This document shows, in pieces, positions 21,660 to 31,560 of a stretch of 64,000 nucleotides of DNA. Both the position numbers and the translations under genes were made by a program. How positions within the stretch are numbered: position 1 is the first letter of the stretch; each line of letters starts with the position of its first letter. Source of the stretch: Neoarius graeffei (taxonomy: Eukaryota; Chordata; Actinopteri; Siluriformes; Ariidae); the NCBI RefSeq assembly GCF_027579695.1, contig NC_083582.1:36093964-36157963 (forward strand), written 5' to 3'. The notes beneath the pieces were generated by a model that was given only the letters and a program-made list of their open reading frames with translations, was not told the origin of the DNA and did no database searches.

Positions 21660-21995
21660 TATCCATCCATGTGACTCAAGTCAAAGCCCTTCCTGTGCCA
21701 GGACCTGGTCTTCCCAGGCAGTCTCCCATCCAAGTACCAACCAGGCCCTTAAAGTGCACTGGGCGGCGCTGATCTGTTTCTTTAGCCTTTGGCCTCTTGC
21801 CTATTACATAGCTGGTACTGTATTACAGTGGGGTGCTAGTCCTCTGGTAACCATGACGGTTTGACTCCCTACTCACAGCTGTATTGCGGCTTGTCTCGCC
21901 AGATGCATTTTTATGATAGCATGATCCAACCGCGAGTAGAACTCATGCTCTCCCAGTCGAGAGGTGGACATGCTAACTACTAGGCCAAGGATGTT
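21660..21995 (-). mobile_element. Composite tRNA/5S rRNA-derived SINE, copy 1
   Basis: On the minus strand: a tRNA-like head (TTGGCCTAGTAGTTAGCATG, CTACTCGCGGTTGGATC), a middle part, then GGTTGGTACTTGGATGGGAG and ACTGCCTGGGAAGACC. The latter two match the 3' half of eukaryotic 5S rRNA. A second copy lies at 60.2 kb. It is not an intact 5S gene, since the 5' half of 5S rRNA is only partly present. Confidence 0.75.
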
Positions 21996-23380
21996 CAAAG
22001 TGTCCAAACTCCGGATACCTTGAAATTTTTGGAATGAATAGTTTGTCCAATTGATGGAGTGGAACGTTTAAATCATTGTATGCAATATTTGCTTTGCGCA
22101 GTTGTTTTTACCCATTCTCTTGAACTTGTCTGGGGTTAGCTATATACTTGCATGGACATTCATTTGACCATTTTTGTGTAACATGACATATCATGGAACT
22201 CTGATCCCATTTGCTGTCCTCAAGAATGTTGTTTAAGGATGCTGTTAATCAGTGACGTATTTAACCAGGTCCATTTGACCATGCATCCGTAAGTGTACAT
22301 TATACATTCTTTTCTTGATGTTAGTTATGCAGCTGATGACATAGTGACCTAAAGTTTATATGGTCAACAAGCCAAGTTTGGAGAAAATCATCAGTGAACC
22401 ACATCAAACACTACACATTCTTGATTTGTTTAGTTATTTCCAGGGCAACAGCTGATAATCATTTCCCCAGACGGCCGATTGCACAATCGTGGGAGATATT
22501 AGCAAGGTGGAACATCACTATCACAAATGTGTGGCCCATTCAGATGCACTGCTTTGATGGCAATGACGAAATTACTTGATATATACAAGTATTACACTGG
22601 TTTAGTGAATTAGAATCTGGTTACGTACAGCCACTGTTGGTTTTGACTGTAGTACAGAGCTTGATGTGGCTTGAAATCATTTCATGCAAATCTAATCCTG
22701 GCAGTTATTTTACAGCTTTCTGCTGCTAAGAGTTAGTTGAATCAATAGATGAAAGAGGTGACAATGGTCTTCTGGGTTTATGCATCATATATATATATAC
22801 ACATACACACACACACACAGAAAGGAAAGCAAAGATACATTGAGGGACCAATTTTGATTCAGGAAACCATTTCACACACCATGTTGGATAATGATGATTC
22901 ATAGACTTGCTCCATTTCAGGGCATGTTTTTTTTTTTTTAAATTCACTGCAAAAATGTGATGATTGGCTTAAAAAGTCTTGACATTTGCCTGCCAATCTG
23001 ATCATTCAGTAGATTTATCACAGCGTTCTGCGAGTTCTCAGCTGGAACTGGAATACTCATCTATGTCAAGCCTCATTGCTTTACCTTTCTAAGTCCTGTG
23101 CTTAACTCTCTATGAACTTCAGAGGGTTTTGTGGGTTTGGCTTCTGTATACAGAAGCTGGCTCAAAATAAGAACAGAGAAGAAGAGTAATTATTCAAGCA
23201 GAGTGATGACTTACTTGGCATTTGATGAGTTGTTTTTGCCTTAGTGTTTTGAGGTTATAATTATGTAATAAGTACATATGTGTCAATAAACGGTAATTAC
23301 ACTATTTTGCTCCAGAGCGAAAAGAGCATGAGATTAACAAATGGATTGTGCTAGTGACAGCAGTGTTAGTCATTGTATCA
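21996..23380. other. Intron sequence, nothing recognised
   Basis: Contains a small (TA)n(CA)n tract at about 22786-22820. No coding signal and no shared repeat seen. Confidence 0.5.
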
Positions 23381-23384
23381 ATAG

Positions 23385-23690
23385 GCGTTTTTGGACCGGA
23401 GGAACTTTTTCATAGTTCTTAGAACTGTTGGAGGAAGTTCCCCCTTATTCTTTGTCTGCACTGCAGGAACCAAGAATGATTATAGATCTTAGAATGCTAT
23501 TTTGAGGGACTATTTTAGCTCTTACTTCAGGGTAAGTCCTCTCCCAGCACAAGAGGAACCATGAGTGACATAAGTACAGGGCAGTTGATCCAGACATAAG
23601 TGTACATTGATTGGTCGATCACGAGCCAATGCAGCACCAGCAACCACCATTTTAAAGCATCTGTATAAAACGTTGGCCTAACGTTAACAT
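23385..23690. repeat. Possible MITE related to 31340-31475
   Basis: GGACCGGAGGAACTTTTTCATAG and AGGAAGTTCCCCC, shortened here to words under 20 bases such as GAGGAACTTTTTCATAG, resemble the inverse of GGGGGAACTCCCC with GTTCCTCTCAATAAGTCCCT at 31410. Both lie beside CTG-AAAGC-like ends. Weak. Confidence 0.3.
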
Positions 23691-23785
23691 TAGAAAATGG
23701 GGGTGGGGGGGCAGAAAAGTGAACAGTGAAATCCATGCTTTATTAAGCGTATATGCAATGGAGGAAATGTAGCATTTTTGTTGTC

Positions 23786-24127
23786 TCATCTCATCTCATT
23801 ATCTCTAGCCGCTTTATCCTGTTCTACAGGGTCGCAGGCAAGCTGGAGCCTATCCCAGCTGACTACGGGCGAAAGGCGGGGTACACCCTGGACAAGTCGC
23901 CAGGTCATCACAGGGCCGACACATAGACACAGACAACCATTCACACTTACGGTCAATTTAGAGTCACCGGTTAACCTAACCTGCATGTCTTTGGGAGAAA
24001 CCGGAGCAAACCCACGGGGAGAACATGCAAACTCCACACAGAAAGGCCCTCGCCGGCCACAGGGCTCAAACCCGGACCTTCTTGCTGAGAGGCGACAGCG
24101 CTAACCACTACACCACCGTGCCGCCCC
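23786..24127 (-). mobile_element. tRNA SINE, minus strand, GAGAT-tail subfamily
   Basis: CTCATCTCATCTCATTATCTC tail on the left, head ending ACCACTACACCACCGTGCCG on the right. An internal deletion of about 20 bases removes part of the CTCCGGTTTCCCCCACAG block. It abuts a TA-rich tract and family C copy 2. Confidence 0.9.
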
Positions 24128-24165
24128 CATTTTATTTATATATATACATATATATATATATATCG

Positions 24166-24792
24166 TACATGAGCTGATAGCCGAAGCCATGTACGACGAG
24201 ATTGAGTAGAATAATTGTTTTATTCTATCCACATTCACTGGATTTTGAGAAACAGAGCACTTTTATTTTTTGCAAATTCGATTAATAAAAACTTTATACA
24301 AAACATCCGACAAAATCATTTCCGCTTAGAATGTAAACAAACCGGCAAAATGACAGTAGCAAATTGTGAAAAATGTGATAATAATAATTCTTGAAAATTA
24401 AAAAAAGATACATTCTTACCATCAAATATTTTTATTCCATATTTTGTTGCTGTTTTAAATTATTTTTTGGGGGTTCCCTCTTCTTTAGGGTTTTTTGGCA
24501 GTTGGCAAAGCAACTTAAAGGTGCATTACCGTCACCGACTGGGATGGAGTGTAGAACAGGAGATATTGGGGGGGGGACTATATATTCTTTTAGCTATTTC
24601 TGTTTCTTTTCAATACATGTCAGCAATTTTTTGGAGTTTTGTTTTTGAGTAGAGTTTTTATTTCATCCTTGGTTGGTTGAGCAACACACTCCACCATTTT
24701 GTTTTTTCTCTACTTATGGTATATGAGCTGATAGCCTTGGAGTAGAGTAGCCAATCAGAGTGCATGATTGCTCATATCCAGTGAATGTGGAG

Positions 24793-24793
<1 letters not shown>
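24166..24793 (-). mobile_element. Foldback element family C, copy 2
   Basis: Read on the minus strand: TCCACATTCACTGGATATGAG end, TGATTGGCTACTC-like block, exon ORF (from ATG 24697), GATGGTAAG donor, CCGGTTTGTTTACATTCTAAG, CAAAATCCAGTGAATGTGG end, then a hairpin (GTACATGGCTT / GAGCTGATAGCC). The ORF reads MVECVAQPTKDEIKTLLKNK then stops. About 140 bases of unrelated DNA (24480-24620, with TTAAAGGTGCATTACCG) split the exon before TATKYGIKIFDG. Confidence 0.75.

Positions 24794-24850
<57 letters not shown>
24794..24850. repeat. (TG)n microsatellite, about 28 units
   Basis: Uninterrupted GT repeats directly after the end of family C copy 2. Confidence 0.95.
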
Positions 24851-24854
<4 letters not shown>

Positions 24855-24872
24855 ATACACAATGAGAGAGGA

Positions 24873-24995
24873 CATTACACAGTGGCGCAAAGATATGAAG
24901 TTTATCTTCGAGTGGTGAATATACTTCACGAGTGAGTGAAATATTTTTCAACACAAGAAGATAAACTTCATATCTTTGTGCCACTGTGTAATGTT
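24873..24995. repeat. Hairpin (inverted repeat) with 45-base arms
   Basis: ATTACACAGTGGCGCAAAGA with TATGAAGTTTATCTT at the left pairs with AAGATAAACTTCATA and TCTTTGTGCCACTGTGTAAT at the right, with a loop of about 40 bases. The word CTTCATATCTT also occurs at 31088 in the hairpin family of 30-31 kb, so the two are probably related. Confidence 0.8.
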
Positions 24996-25298
24996 CTTCA
25001 TATTATATGGCCACATCCACAAAAAAAAGCAAGTTAAAAGAATTTTAATTTTGAACCGGTTCACCATTTTGACAGCACACATGAAGTCAACGGGAAAGCA
25101 CTGGGAGTGACGTCATCGGAGTGAAATATCGGAATTATTATACAGTGGTGCTTGAAAGTTTGTGAACCCTTTAGAATTTTCTATATTTCTACATAAATAT
25201 GACCTAAAACATCATCAGATTTTCACACAAGTCCTAAAAGTAGATAAAGAGAACCCAGTTAAACAAATGAGACAAAAATATTGTACTTGGTCATTTAT

Positions 25299-26385
25299 TT
25301 ATTGAGGAAAATGATCCAATATTACATATCTGTGAGTGGCAAAAGTATGTGAACCTTTGCTTTCAGTATCTGGTGTGACCTGCCCCCCTTGTGCAGCAAT
25401 AACTGCAACTAAATGTTTCTGGTAACCGTTGATCAGTCCTGCACACCAGCTTGGAGGAATTTTAGCCCATTCCTCCGTACAGCGCAGCTTCAACTCTGGG
25501 ATGTTGGTGGGTTTCCTCACATGAACTGCTCATTTTGATTGGCTTAAGGTCAGGACTTTGAATTGGCCATTCCAAAACATTAACTTTATTCTTCTTTAAC
25601 CATTCTTTGGTAGAATGACTTGTGTGCTTAGGGCCATTGTCTTGCTGCATGACTCACCTTCTCTTGAGATTCAGTTCATGGACAGATGTCCTGACATTTT
25701 CCTTTAGAATTCGCTGGTATAATTCAGAATTCATTGTTCCATCAATGATGGCAAGCCGTCCTGGCCCAGATGCAGCAAAACAGGCCCAAACCATAATACT
25801 ACCACCACCATGTTTCACAGATGGGATAAGGTTCTTATGCTGGAATGCAGTGTTTTCCCTTCTCTAAACATAACGCTTCTCATTTAAACCAAAAAGTTCT
25901 ATTTTGGTCTCATCCGTCCACAACACATTTGTCCAATAGCCTTCTGGCTTGTCCACGTGATCTTTAGCAAACTGCAAACAAGCAGCAATGTTCTTTTTGG
26001 AGAGCAGTGGCTTTCTCCTTGCAACCCTGCCATGCACACCATTGTTGTTCAGTGTTCTCCTGATGGTGGACTCATGAACATTAACATTAGCCAATGTGAG
26101 AGAGGCCTTCAGTTGCTTAGAAGTTACCCTGGGGTCCTTTGTGACCTCGCTGACTATTACACGCCTTGCTCTTGGGGTGATCTTTGTTGGTCAACCACTC
26201 CTGGGGAGGGTAACAATGGTCTTGAATTTCCTCCATTTGTACACAATCTGTCTGACTGTGGATTGGTGGAGTCCAAACTCTTTAGAGATGGTTTTGTAAC
26301 CTTTTCCAGCCTGATGAGCATCAACAACACTTTCTCTGAGCTCCTCAGAAATCTCCTTTGTTCGTGCCATGATACACTTCCACAA
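25299..26385 (-). pseudogene. Tc1-like transposase pseudogene
   Basis: Pieces in order on the minus strand: MARTKEISEELRESVVDAHQ with HQSTVRQIVYKW (first helix-turn-helix), a frameshift, then ANVNVHESTIRRTLNNNGVH, ARRKPLLSKKN and VLWTDETKIELFG (first catalytic Asp), a stop near 25864, then [18 protein letters not shown] (second Asp) and SPDLKPIKM. The third catalytic residue, normally Glu in SPDLNPIE, is Lys here, and sequence after it is deleted. At least two frameshifts and one stop. It cannot code for an active enzyme. Confidence 0.85.
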
Positions 26386-27164
26386 ATGTGTTGTGAAGAT
26401 CAGACTTTGATAGATCCCTGTTCTTTAAATAAAACAGGGTGCCTACTCACACCTGATTTCAATCAATGGGATGACAAACACCTGACTCTAATTTCACCTT
26501 CAAATTAACACCAGAGGTGGAAAGTAACGAATTACATTACTCGCGTTACTGTACTTGAGTAGCTTTTTTGTGTACTTATACTTTTTCAAGTAATTTTTAA
26601 AGAGTTTACTTTTACTTAAGTATGTTTTCTCGCTAGCTGTGTTGGGTGTGTTGTTAACCCGTGTGGATTTAAGTGAAATACTTGAGAAGTTCTGTGGTCA
26701 AGACAACGTTTTAAGGTAAGGACGTTTGATTATTAATGTTTGCCCGCCGTGGCTTGTTGTTAACGAAAGGCCCACATGATTTTGCCTTATGCAGCTACTG
26801 CTAGCGTCATGCTTTGAACTAGGTTAAGCTCATTTGCGCTAAAGGATGGGTTTATTGAAGGACTTTGATGTAGCTAGTTTCTTTTTAAAAAATCGTATGC
26901 TCAAAACAGTATGCCCGTGTTCATCATGTTTAACTTTTTTCTTGATGGAGTGCGTGAAATATTGTTGAGTGGTATTTCGATGCAGTCATGTCAAAAAGGC
27001 AGTTGAATGCACGGTCTTATTCAAGGAGAAGGAAGACTTGCATGATGCTTGAACATAGATCGGTAAAATAGACCCTAGTAGGACTTGGTTTCGTGTATTT
27101 CGGTCTGTAGAGTTATGAGTTTGGCCGCTGTCCATGGTGTTTACGTTTCATGTGGCCGCCGAGC

Positions 27165-28198
27165 CAAGTACCTTCATCATCATCATCATGTTCCCCTGTC
27201 AAAAGTTAAACTCTCTAGGGGTGCTTCTCCTGTAGCAATTGCAGCAGTTGCTCAAAGTTTGATTTGTCCATCATCATACGTCTTATCTGTTGGGTGTCTA
27301 TGCCCAGCAGATTTTCCCATTTCGTCCATTTGTAACCATTTTTGTCAAACAGGAGCTGCTTTTGCACTTGGTTATTGCCCATCTGGCAAACGTGAGCAAT
27401 ATATTTTAGTTGTTGTACGTAGCAGGATAGTTTTATATCCTGGGTTCCTGTCAGTTTCCGGAGGTCAGCATTGGACATCTTGTAGCTCCAGTCTATATCT
27501 TCATTTGTAGTGTTCTTTTGGTCAGGGGCATTCTTTCGTTTATATCCACCTTTAATCATTTTCCCTAGGAAGCCGTGCCACACTACCTCAATTTTGTGAA
27601 TTTCACTGGATGATAGTTGCCATGCCTGTGTGCTGTACAGGAGGCGAGATCGAACGCATGCCACTAGGAACTTTATACGGGTTTTTAGTAGTATTCAGTG
27701 GTCAGTTAGAACGTGTTTCAGTTCATTCCATTTCATGAATGCAGCACTTATCCTAGCATGCAGAAAGTGTGAGGATTCATCACAGTTGCTGACATTATAA
27801 CCAAGATATTTAAAGGTGCAGACGTTTTTAATATTAGTGCCGCCAAGGGAAATGATACTTGGTTTACATTTGATATCCTCATTGACTTTAAAAGCCATTG
27901 TTTCTGTTTTGACATATGATATTTGTAAACCAAAGCGGGTGTAGGTCTTATCATACAACTGAAGAATATTCTGAAGCTCCTCGATGGATCCAGTGAGTAT
28001 GGCCTGATCATCTGCGTATAGAATCTCTGTTATGCAACCCTCTCCTGATGCTCGTGCTTTTGTACGCATTTCTCTTGTGGATACCTCATTTGGAATGCAA
28101 TATCTGAACTTGAAACCTGTATCTGGGTACAGTTTTGATATCTCATGCTGTGCAATCCTGACAACAAAGTCCATATAGATATTAAAAACTGTTTTCTT
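27165..28198 (-). mobile_element. 5'-truncated LINE with exact 10-bp target duplication
   Basis: GCCGCCGAGC flanks it at 27155-27164 and 28199-28208. On the minus strand it starts within the reverse transcriptase and ends with (ATG)5 plus AAGGTACTTG, so the 3' end is a short simple repeat rather than poly(A). About 1.03 kb. Clade not assigned. Confidence 0.88.
27215..28198 (-). pseudogene. LINE reverse transcriptase C-terminal part
   Basis: The open frame enters from the truncated 5' end as TVFNIYMDFVVRIAQHE, the RT block before the active site. ILYADDQAIL follows, the YADD catalytic box, then KTETMAFK and FKYLGYNVSNC of the thumb region. The C-terminal domain (RSRLLYSTQAWQL, HGFLGKMIKGGYKR, YIAHVCQMGN) runs to a stop at 27215. 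One TGA (27695-27697) interrupts the frame and no frameshift was found, so the copy is fairly young. It has no endonuclease because of the 5' truncation. Confidence 0.85.
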
Positions 28199-28463
28199 GC
28201 CGCCGAGCTATTTTTATGTATTTTATTTTTTAAAAGGACTTGTCTGTAGGTGTGTGTGTTTTATGTTTACAACACATAGGTCTACATTAGCGCACGTGCG
28301 CTTGTGTGGTTATCTCTGGCCATGCCCCTGCGTGAAAGTTACGCAGTATCACTGTCCTGTCCGTGGTAATAATCAGAACCGGCTCTGTAATGATAATGCG
28401 CGCGTTCTTCTCTCACTCTGTGGTCGGATGTGTTGAGTGATGTGAGCGTGGGCCTTGCACAGC

Positions 28464-28575
28464 TACACAGCAAAATCCCCAGTGTTGAATTAACACCCAG
28501 AGAGTTTATATAGGTCCAACTGGACACAAATTAACTCTGAAAGTGTTAATTCAACACTGAGGAATTTGCTGTGTA
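28464..28575. mobile_element. 112-bp palindromic MITE
   Basis: ACACAGCAAAATCCCCAGTG and, from the right, ACACAGCAAATTCCTCAGTG; both go on TTGAATTAACAC. TA lies at both ends. It is almost one hairpin with a 30-base spacer. Superfamily not certain. Confidence 0.8.
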
Positions 28576-28761
28576 CACTGAGCCAAACGTAACCTATCGT
28601 AGGCTTCTAGGCTAATTACGCGCTTACACTGTAAATGCTTGACACGTATTGCAAATAAAATAAGAGTGTTTTCCTGGCCAACGGTAAGGGTAGGGTTGAC
28701 AGGTAGCCTATGAGGGGCCTAGCCCCTGGGCCACAGGTGTTGATAAAGCGCCCCTGCAGAC

Positions 28762-28977
28762 ATGGAGGAGACCGAGGAATCTGTGGTGGACGACCCTGCA
28801 GAAAACGCAATTTCTTCCAGTAATGAAGTGCACCCCTGGCCCTACATACGTGATCACTTCAGCTTCGTAGAGAAAAGGGGTGACAGTTTCATTATGCAAT
28901 GCAGATTATGTGTGCCCAAGAAGACAACCATTGCGGCATACAAAAATTCGACGTCTAATCTGCGCAAGCATGTTGAG
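28762..28977 (+). CDS. Tol2-like transposase exon with BED-type zinc finger (partial)
   Basis: ATG, then 72 codons to an AG/GTAAGT donor in phase 0. It reads MEETEESVVDDPAENAISSS, then NEVHPWPYIRDHFSF, FIMQCRLCVP and NSTSNLRKHVE. HPWPY-R--FS, a Cys-x2-Cys pair and S-SNLRKH match the start of Tol2-type transposases, which bind element ends through this finger. The downstream exons with the hAT catalytic core are absent: after the donor the element holds a MITE and unrelated intron DNA. This is one intact exon of a non-functional gene. The leftward DNA is its promoter and 5' UTR. Confidence 0.85.
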
Positions 28978-29003
28978 GTAAGTATTGTCATTGGCATCAT
29001 AAT

Positions 29004-29393
29004 CACGGGCGCAGATAGAGGGTGGGACGGGTGGGATTCACCCAGATTTAAATTCACCTCGTTCGGTCCCCCCCGCTTATAGGGAGGAAAAAACGTCTAT
29101 GCTGTCTTTCTTTGCATAAGGCAAACCTCACGGAAAAATCAAAAGACTAATTATCATTCGGTTTATTGAGGTGCACAGCAGTGTATACATAGTTGCAACA
29201 ACTCACATAAAACAAAACAAAGACTGATATTCGGTTGGTTGAGCTGCACAGACTGCACAGGTTGCGAGCTCGAGCTTGCTTGCTATGGTTACCCACAACA
29301 AGTTTGACAGGCATATTGGGGTTGGTTTGCTGGCAGCTTTGTCCCCCCCAGTTTTTTGTCCCCCCCAGTTCAAAAAACGTATCTGCGCCCCTG
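29004..29393. mobile_element. hAT-type MITE, 390 bp
   Basis: Ends CACGGGCGCAGATA and TATCTGCGCCCCTG; the 8-bp duplication ATCATAAT is exact at 28996-29003 and 29394-29401. No ORF of its own. It sits about 25 bases after the splice donor of the Tol2-like exon. Confidence 0.9.
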
Positions 29394-30528
29394 ATCATAA
29401 TGTTTCCTTTCCATAGTAAAACCGACAATAGGCTGGTTATATTCCAAAAATAGTGGATGGCATTGCTAATGTTGAAGTAGCAACCTGTTGGTACTGTAAC
29501 ATAACGGTAACTAGTCTGTTATTCGGTTGGCTAATCATGCAAGCAAGTTAGCTCGCCAACCTGACGTGATCAGTCCTCCTACCATTCTACATCCAACAGG
29601 CCAGAAAGGAATACTAAGCAAAACAAATAATGTTTGAATTGAATTGTTCAATAACACACAGTGCACACAGGCAAGCTACGAGACTTCGGTGCAACATTTC
29701 ACTTTCATATTTCGTGTACAATGCTTTGTGTGTGGTCAGGGCGATGTAAACGACATGACTGTGTGTATTGACCTTTTTTGTTTGTCTCAGTTTTAATGCA
29801 GCATTATCCTAAGCATTCAATTTGATACACTTCCTTTAAATAAAACATCTGGGTTGAGATGTACATATATCCTTGTTTCCTCTTCTTTTTCATTTTTGCA
29901 CAACACAATGGAGGCAGAAAACACCCATTGTTAAAAGTAACGTTTTACTTTTACTCAAAGTACATTTTAAATGATCTACTTTTTACTTTTACTTGAGTAT
30001 ATTTTTTGTCTGGTAACTTTACTTGTACTTAAGTAAAATTTCATCAGAGTAACAGTACTTGTACTTGAGTATAATATTTTAGTACTCTTTCCACCTCTGA
30101 TTAACACACATACTTTTGCCACTCACAGACATGTAATATTGGATCATTTTCCTCAATAAATAAATGACCAAGTATATTTTTGTCTCATTTGTTTAACTGG
30201 GTTCTCTTTATCTACTTTTAGGACTTGTGTGAAAATCTGATGATGTTTTTGGTCATATTTATGCAGAAATATAGAAAATTGAAAGGGTTCACAAACTTTT
30301 TCAAGCGGAATAAAAACATGTATTCTATTCTCTTCTAGTAGGTTAATTGATAGCATGCAATATTGTTATTATATCGCTTATCCTCTATGTATTACGCCAC
30401 TGTACCCAATGGAGAATGAGCTTGCAATATTGTTACAATATTGCATGTTGTCAAGACAACACAACGTCACACGTCGGAGACATAAAATTTCTGCGCTAGC
30501 GAGCGACAGTGACAATTCGTAAACAAGC

Positions 30529-30606
30529 ATGGCCGCCAGGTTTGCTTCGTTAAAAACGGAAGATTTTAAGAGAATTTTGGCTGCCAGGTCTCTCCGTTGT
30601 GTGTAA
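30529..30606 (+). pseudogene. Short exon ORF in family E (Crypton-like N-terminus?)
   Basis: MAARFASLKTEDFKRILAAR then SLRCV and a stop. The phrase up to ILAA resembles the first exon of Crypton/KIAA1958-like proteins as I remember them (FASL---D---IL---). A GCCAGGT splice-donor-like site follows ILAA. Not confirmed. Confidence 0.35.
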
Positions 30607-30679
30607 CTGTCAATGTTGATTTTAAAAGTAACTAAGTAAATTACATAGGGAAAATAATAATAATAATCAGCTTGACTGT

Positions 30680-30862
30680 GCTAGCGTTGGCCTTTGGTAA
30701 CACTACACCGGCTGGAAGGTAACTGGACTGCCGCACTAACAGCACCGAGTCGCAGGTAAGCTAGCGTTGGCCTTCGCTAATGCTACTGCTACGCCGGCTG
30801 GAAGGTACCTGGACTGCCGTGCTAACAGCACCGAGTCACGGGTCAGCTAGCGTTGGCCTTTG
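30680..30862. repeat. Tandem repeat, two units of 80 and 86 bases plus a partial third
   Basis: Each unit starts GCTAGCGTTGGCCTT and contains CCGGCTGGAAGGTA, CTGGACTGCCG and TAACAGCACCGAGTC. The units differ at about a tenth of positions. Confidence 0.85.
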
Positions 30863-30958
30863 AGAATGCTTATATGAAGAGAGTGTGTGCGTATAATAAT
30901 AGTAATAATAATGATAATAATATTATTATTATTATTATTGGCTGGCTTTTTTTGTGGT

Positions 30959-31048
30959 CTATCAGATATATTCCCTTCAGCTAGCATGATATTGAACTTG
31001 TCTTCGACTCATTCAATATCATGCTAGCTGAATGGACTATATCTGATT
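30959..31048. repeat. Strong hairpin in family E
   Basis: CTTCAGCTAGCATGATATTG pairs with CAATATCATGCTAGCTGAA; outside it ATCAGATATA pairs with TATATCTGAT, with small bulges. The loop is about 15 bases. A (TAA/TTA)n block lies just before. Confidence 0.85.
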
Positions 31049-31339
31049 TCGTATTAAAAATGCAAGTTTTTCAATATTAGAAGAAAAACTTCATATCTTC
31101 AAACCAATGTGTGAGTTTCTTTTTATTATTGAGACACATTCACAAACAAAACGTACGCAAATGTATCAAACCAATTCATCAATTTCCACGTAAGTGGGGA
31201 TATTGAAAAATATGTTACTCACTGTCCCTGATGTAGTTTGTATGAAAAAGAATAGTGGCGTATTTCCCAGTAAAACACTCATCTAATATATATAAATGTC
31301 TAATATATACTTCCTGCTAACATCACCAGCTTACATCAC

Positions 31340-31475
31340 TTCAGCGTTCTGACTGGTGGTATGAATGCAAACAGAAAAAAGCCCTTGAAGGTACGTAGTT
31401 CTTGGGGGAACTCCCCAGTGAGTAGTTCCTCTCAATAAGTCCCTCGAATTGTTTGGTCTGAAAGCACCTAATTTA
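31340..31475. repeat. Possible MITE related to 23385-23690
   Basis: TTCTTGGGGGAACTCCCC is a small palindrome; GAGTAGTTCCTCTCAATAAG and GGTCTGAAAGCACC resemble, in reverse, the element near 23.4 kb. Weak. Confidence 0.3.
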
Positions 31476-31479
31476 TAGA

Positions 31480-31560
31480 TTAGATTAGATAAAACTTTAT
31501 TGATCCCTTTGGGCGGGTTCCCTCAGGGAAATTATAGTGGTGAAGGAGGAGCTCAGTTTT
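31480..31560. repeat. LINE-type 3' tail fragment
   Basis: TAGATTAGATTAGATAAAAC followed by TTTATTGATCCCTTTGGG is the reverse of a retroelement 3' end common in fish genomes. DNA from 31560 to 31960 looks like a further decayed repeat, but I cannot name it. Confidence 0.5.

Larger units (their letters stand above)
26512..30099 (+). mobile_element. Tol2-like hAT transposon, internally deleted
   Basis: Ends CAGAGGTGGAAAGTAACGAA and ...CTTTCCACCTCTG, close to Tol2 ends (CAGAGGTG-AAAGTA). The 8-bp duplication ATTAACAC is exact (26504-26511 and 30100-30107), as expected of hAT. Subterminal DNA is full of GTACTT/AAGTA words, again as in Tol2. It keeps one transposase exon and has lost the catalytic exons. 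Three later insertions sit inside it. Confidence 0.92.
25143..30306 (-). mobile_element. Dead Tc1-like transposon, host of a nested insertion
   Basis: Left end CAGTGGTGCTTGAAAGTTTG after TA at 25141-25142. The right end in reverse reads GCTTGAAAAAGTTTGTGAAC but its last 10 bases are lost. Both ends continue AACCCTTT, TTCTATATTTCT and TAAATATGACC. The original element was about 1.6 kb; the other 3.6 kb is a Tol2-like hAT element inserted in its right end. Confidence 0.9.
30340..31300 (+). mobile_element. Hairpin element family E (composite), possible relative of family C
   Basis: From left: inverted words GCATGCAATATTG / CAATATTGCATG near 30352 and 30432, a CpG-rich block with a short ORF, a tandem repeat, an AT microsatellite, a strong hairpin, and a tail shared with 1-135. 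Parts recur at 16.7, 18.9 and 24.9 kb. Ends are not resolved. Confidence 0.5.

Noticed and set aside
21660..21995. Possible 5S rRNA gene
   Set aside because: Only the 3' half of 5S is well matched and it is joined to a tRNA-like head; a second copy has a target-site duplication. It is a SINE.
24873..24995. CRISPR-like or attachment-site structure
   Set aside because: It is a single long hairpin and not a series of repeats with spacers, and the DNA is vertebrate.
25957..26508. 183-aa plus-strand frame
   Set aside because: It is antisense to the Tc1-like transposase pseudogene. Its apparent protein is only the complement of transposase codons.
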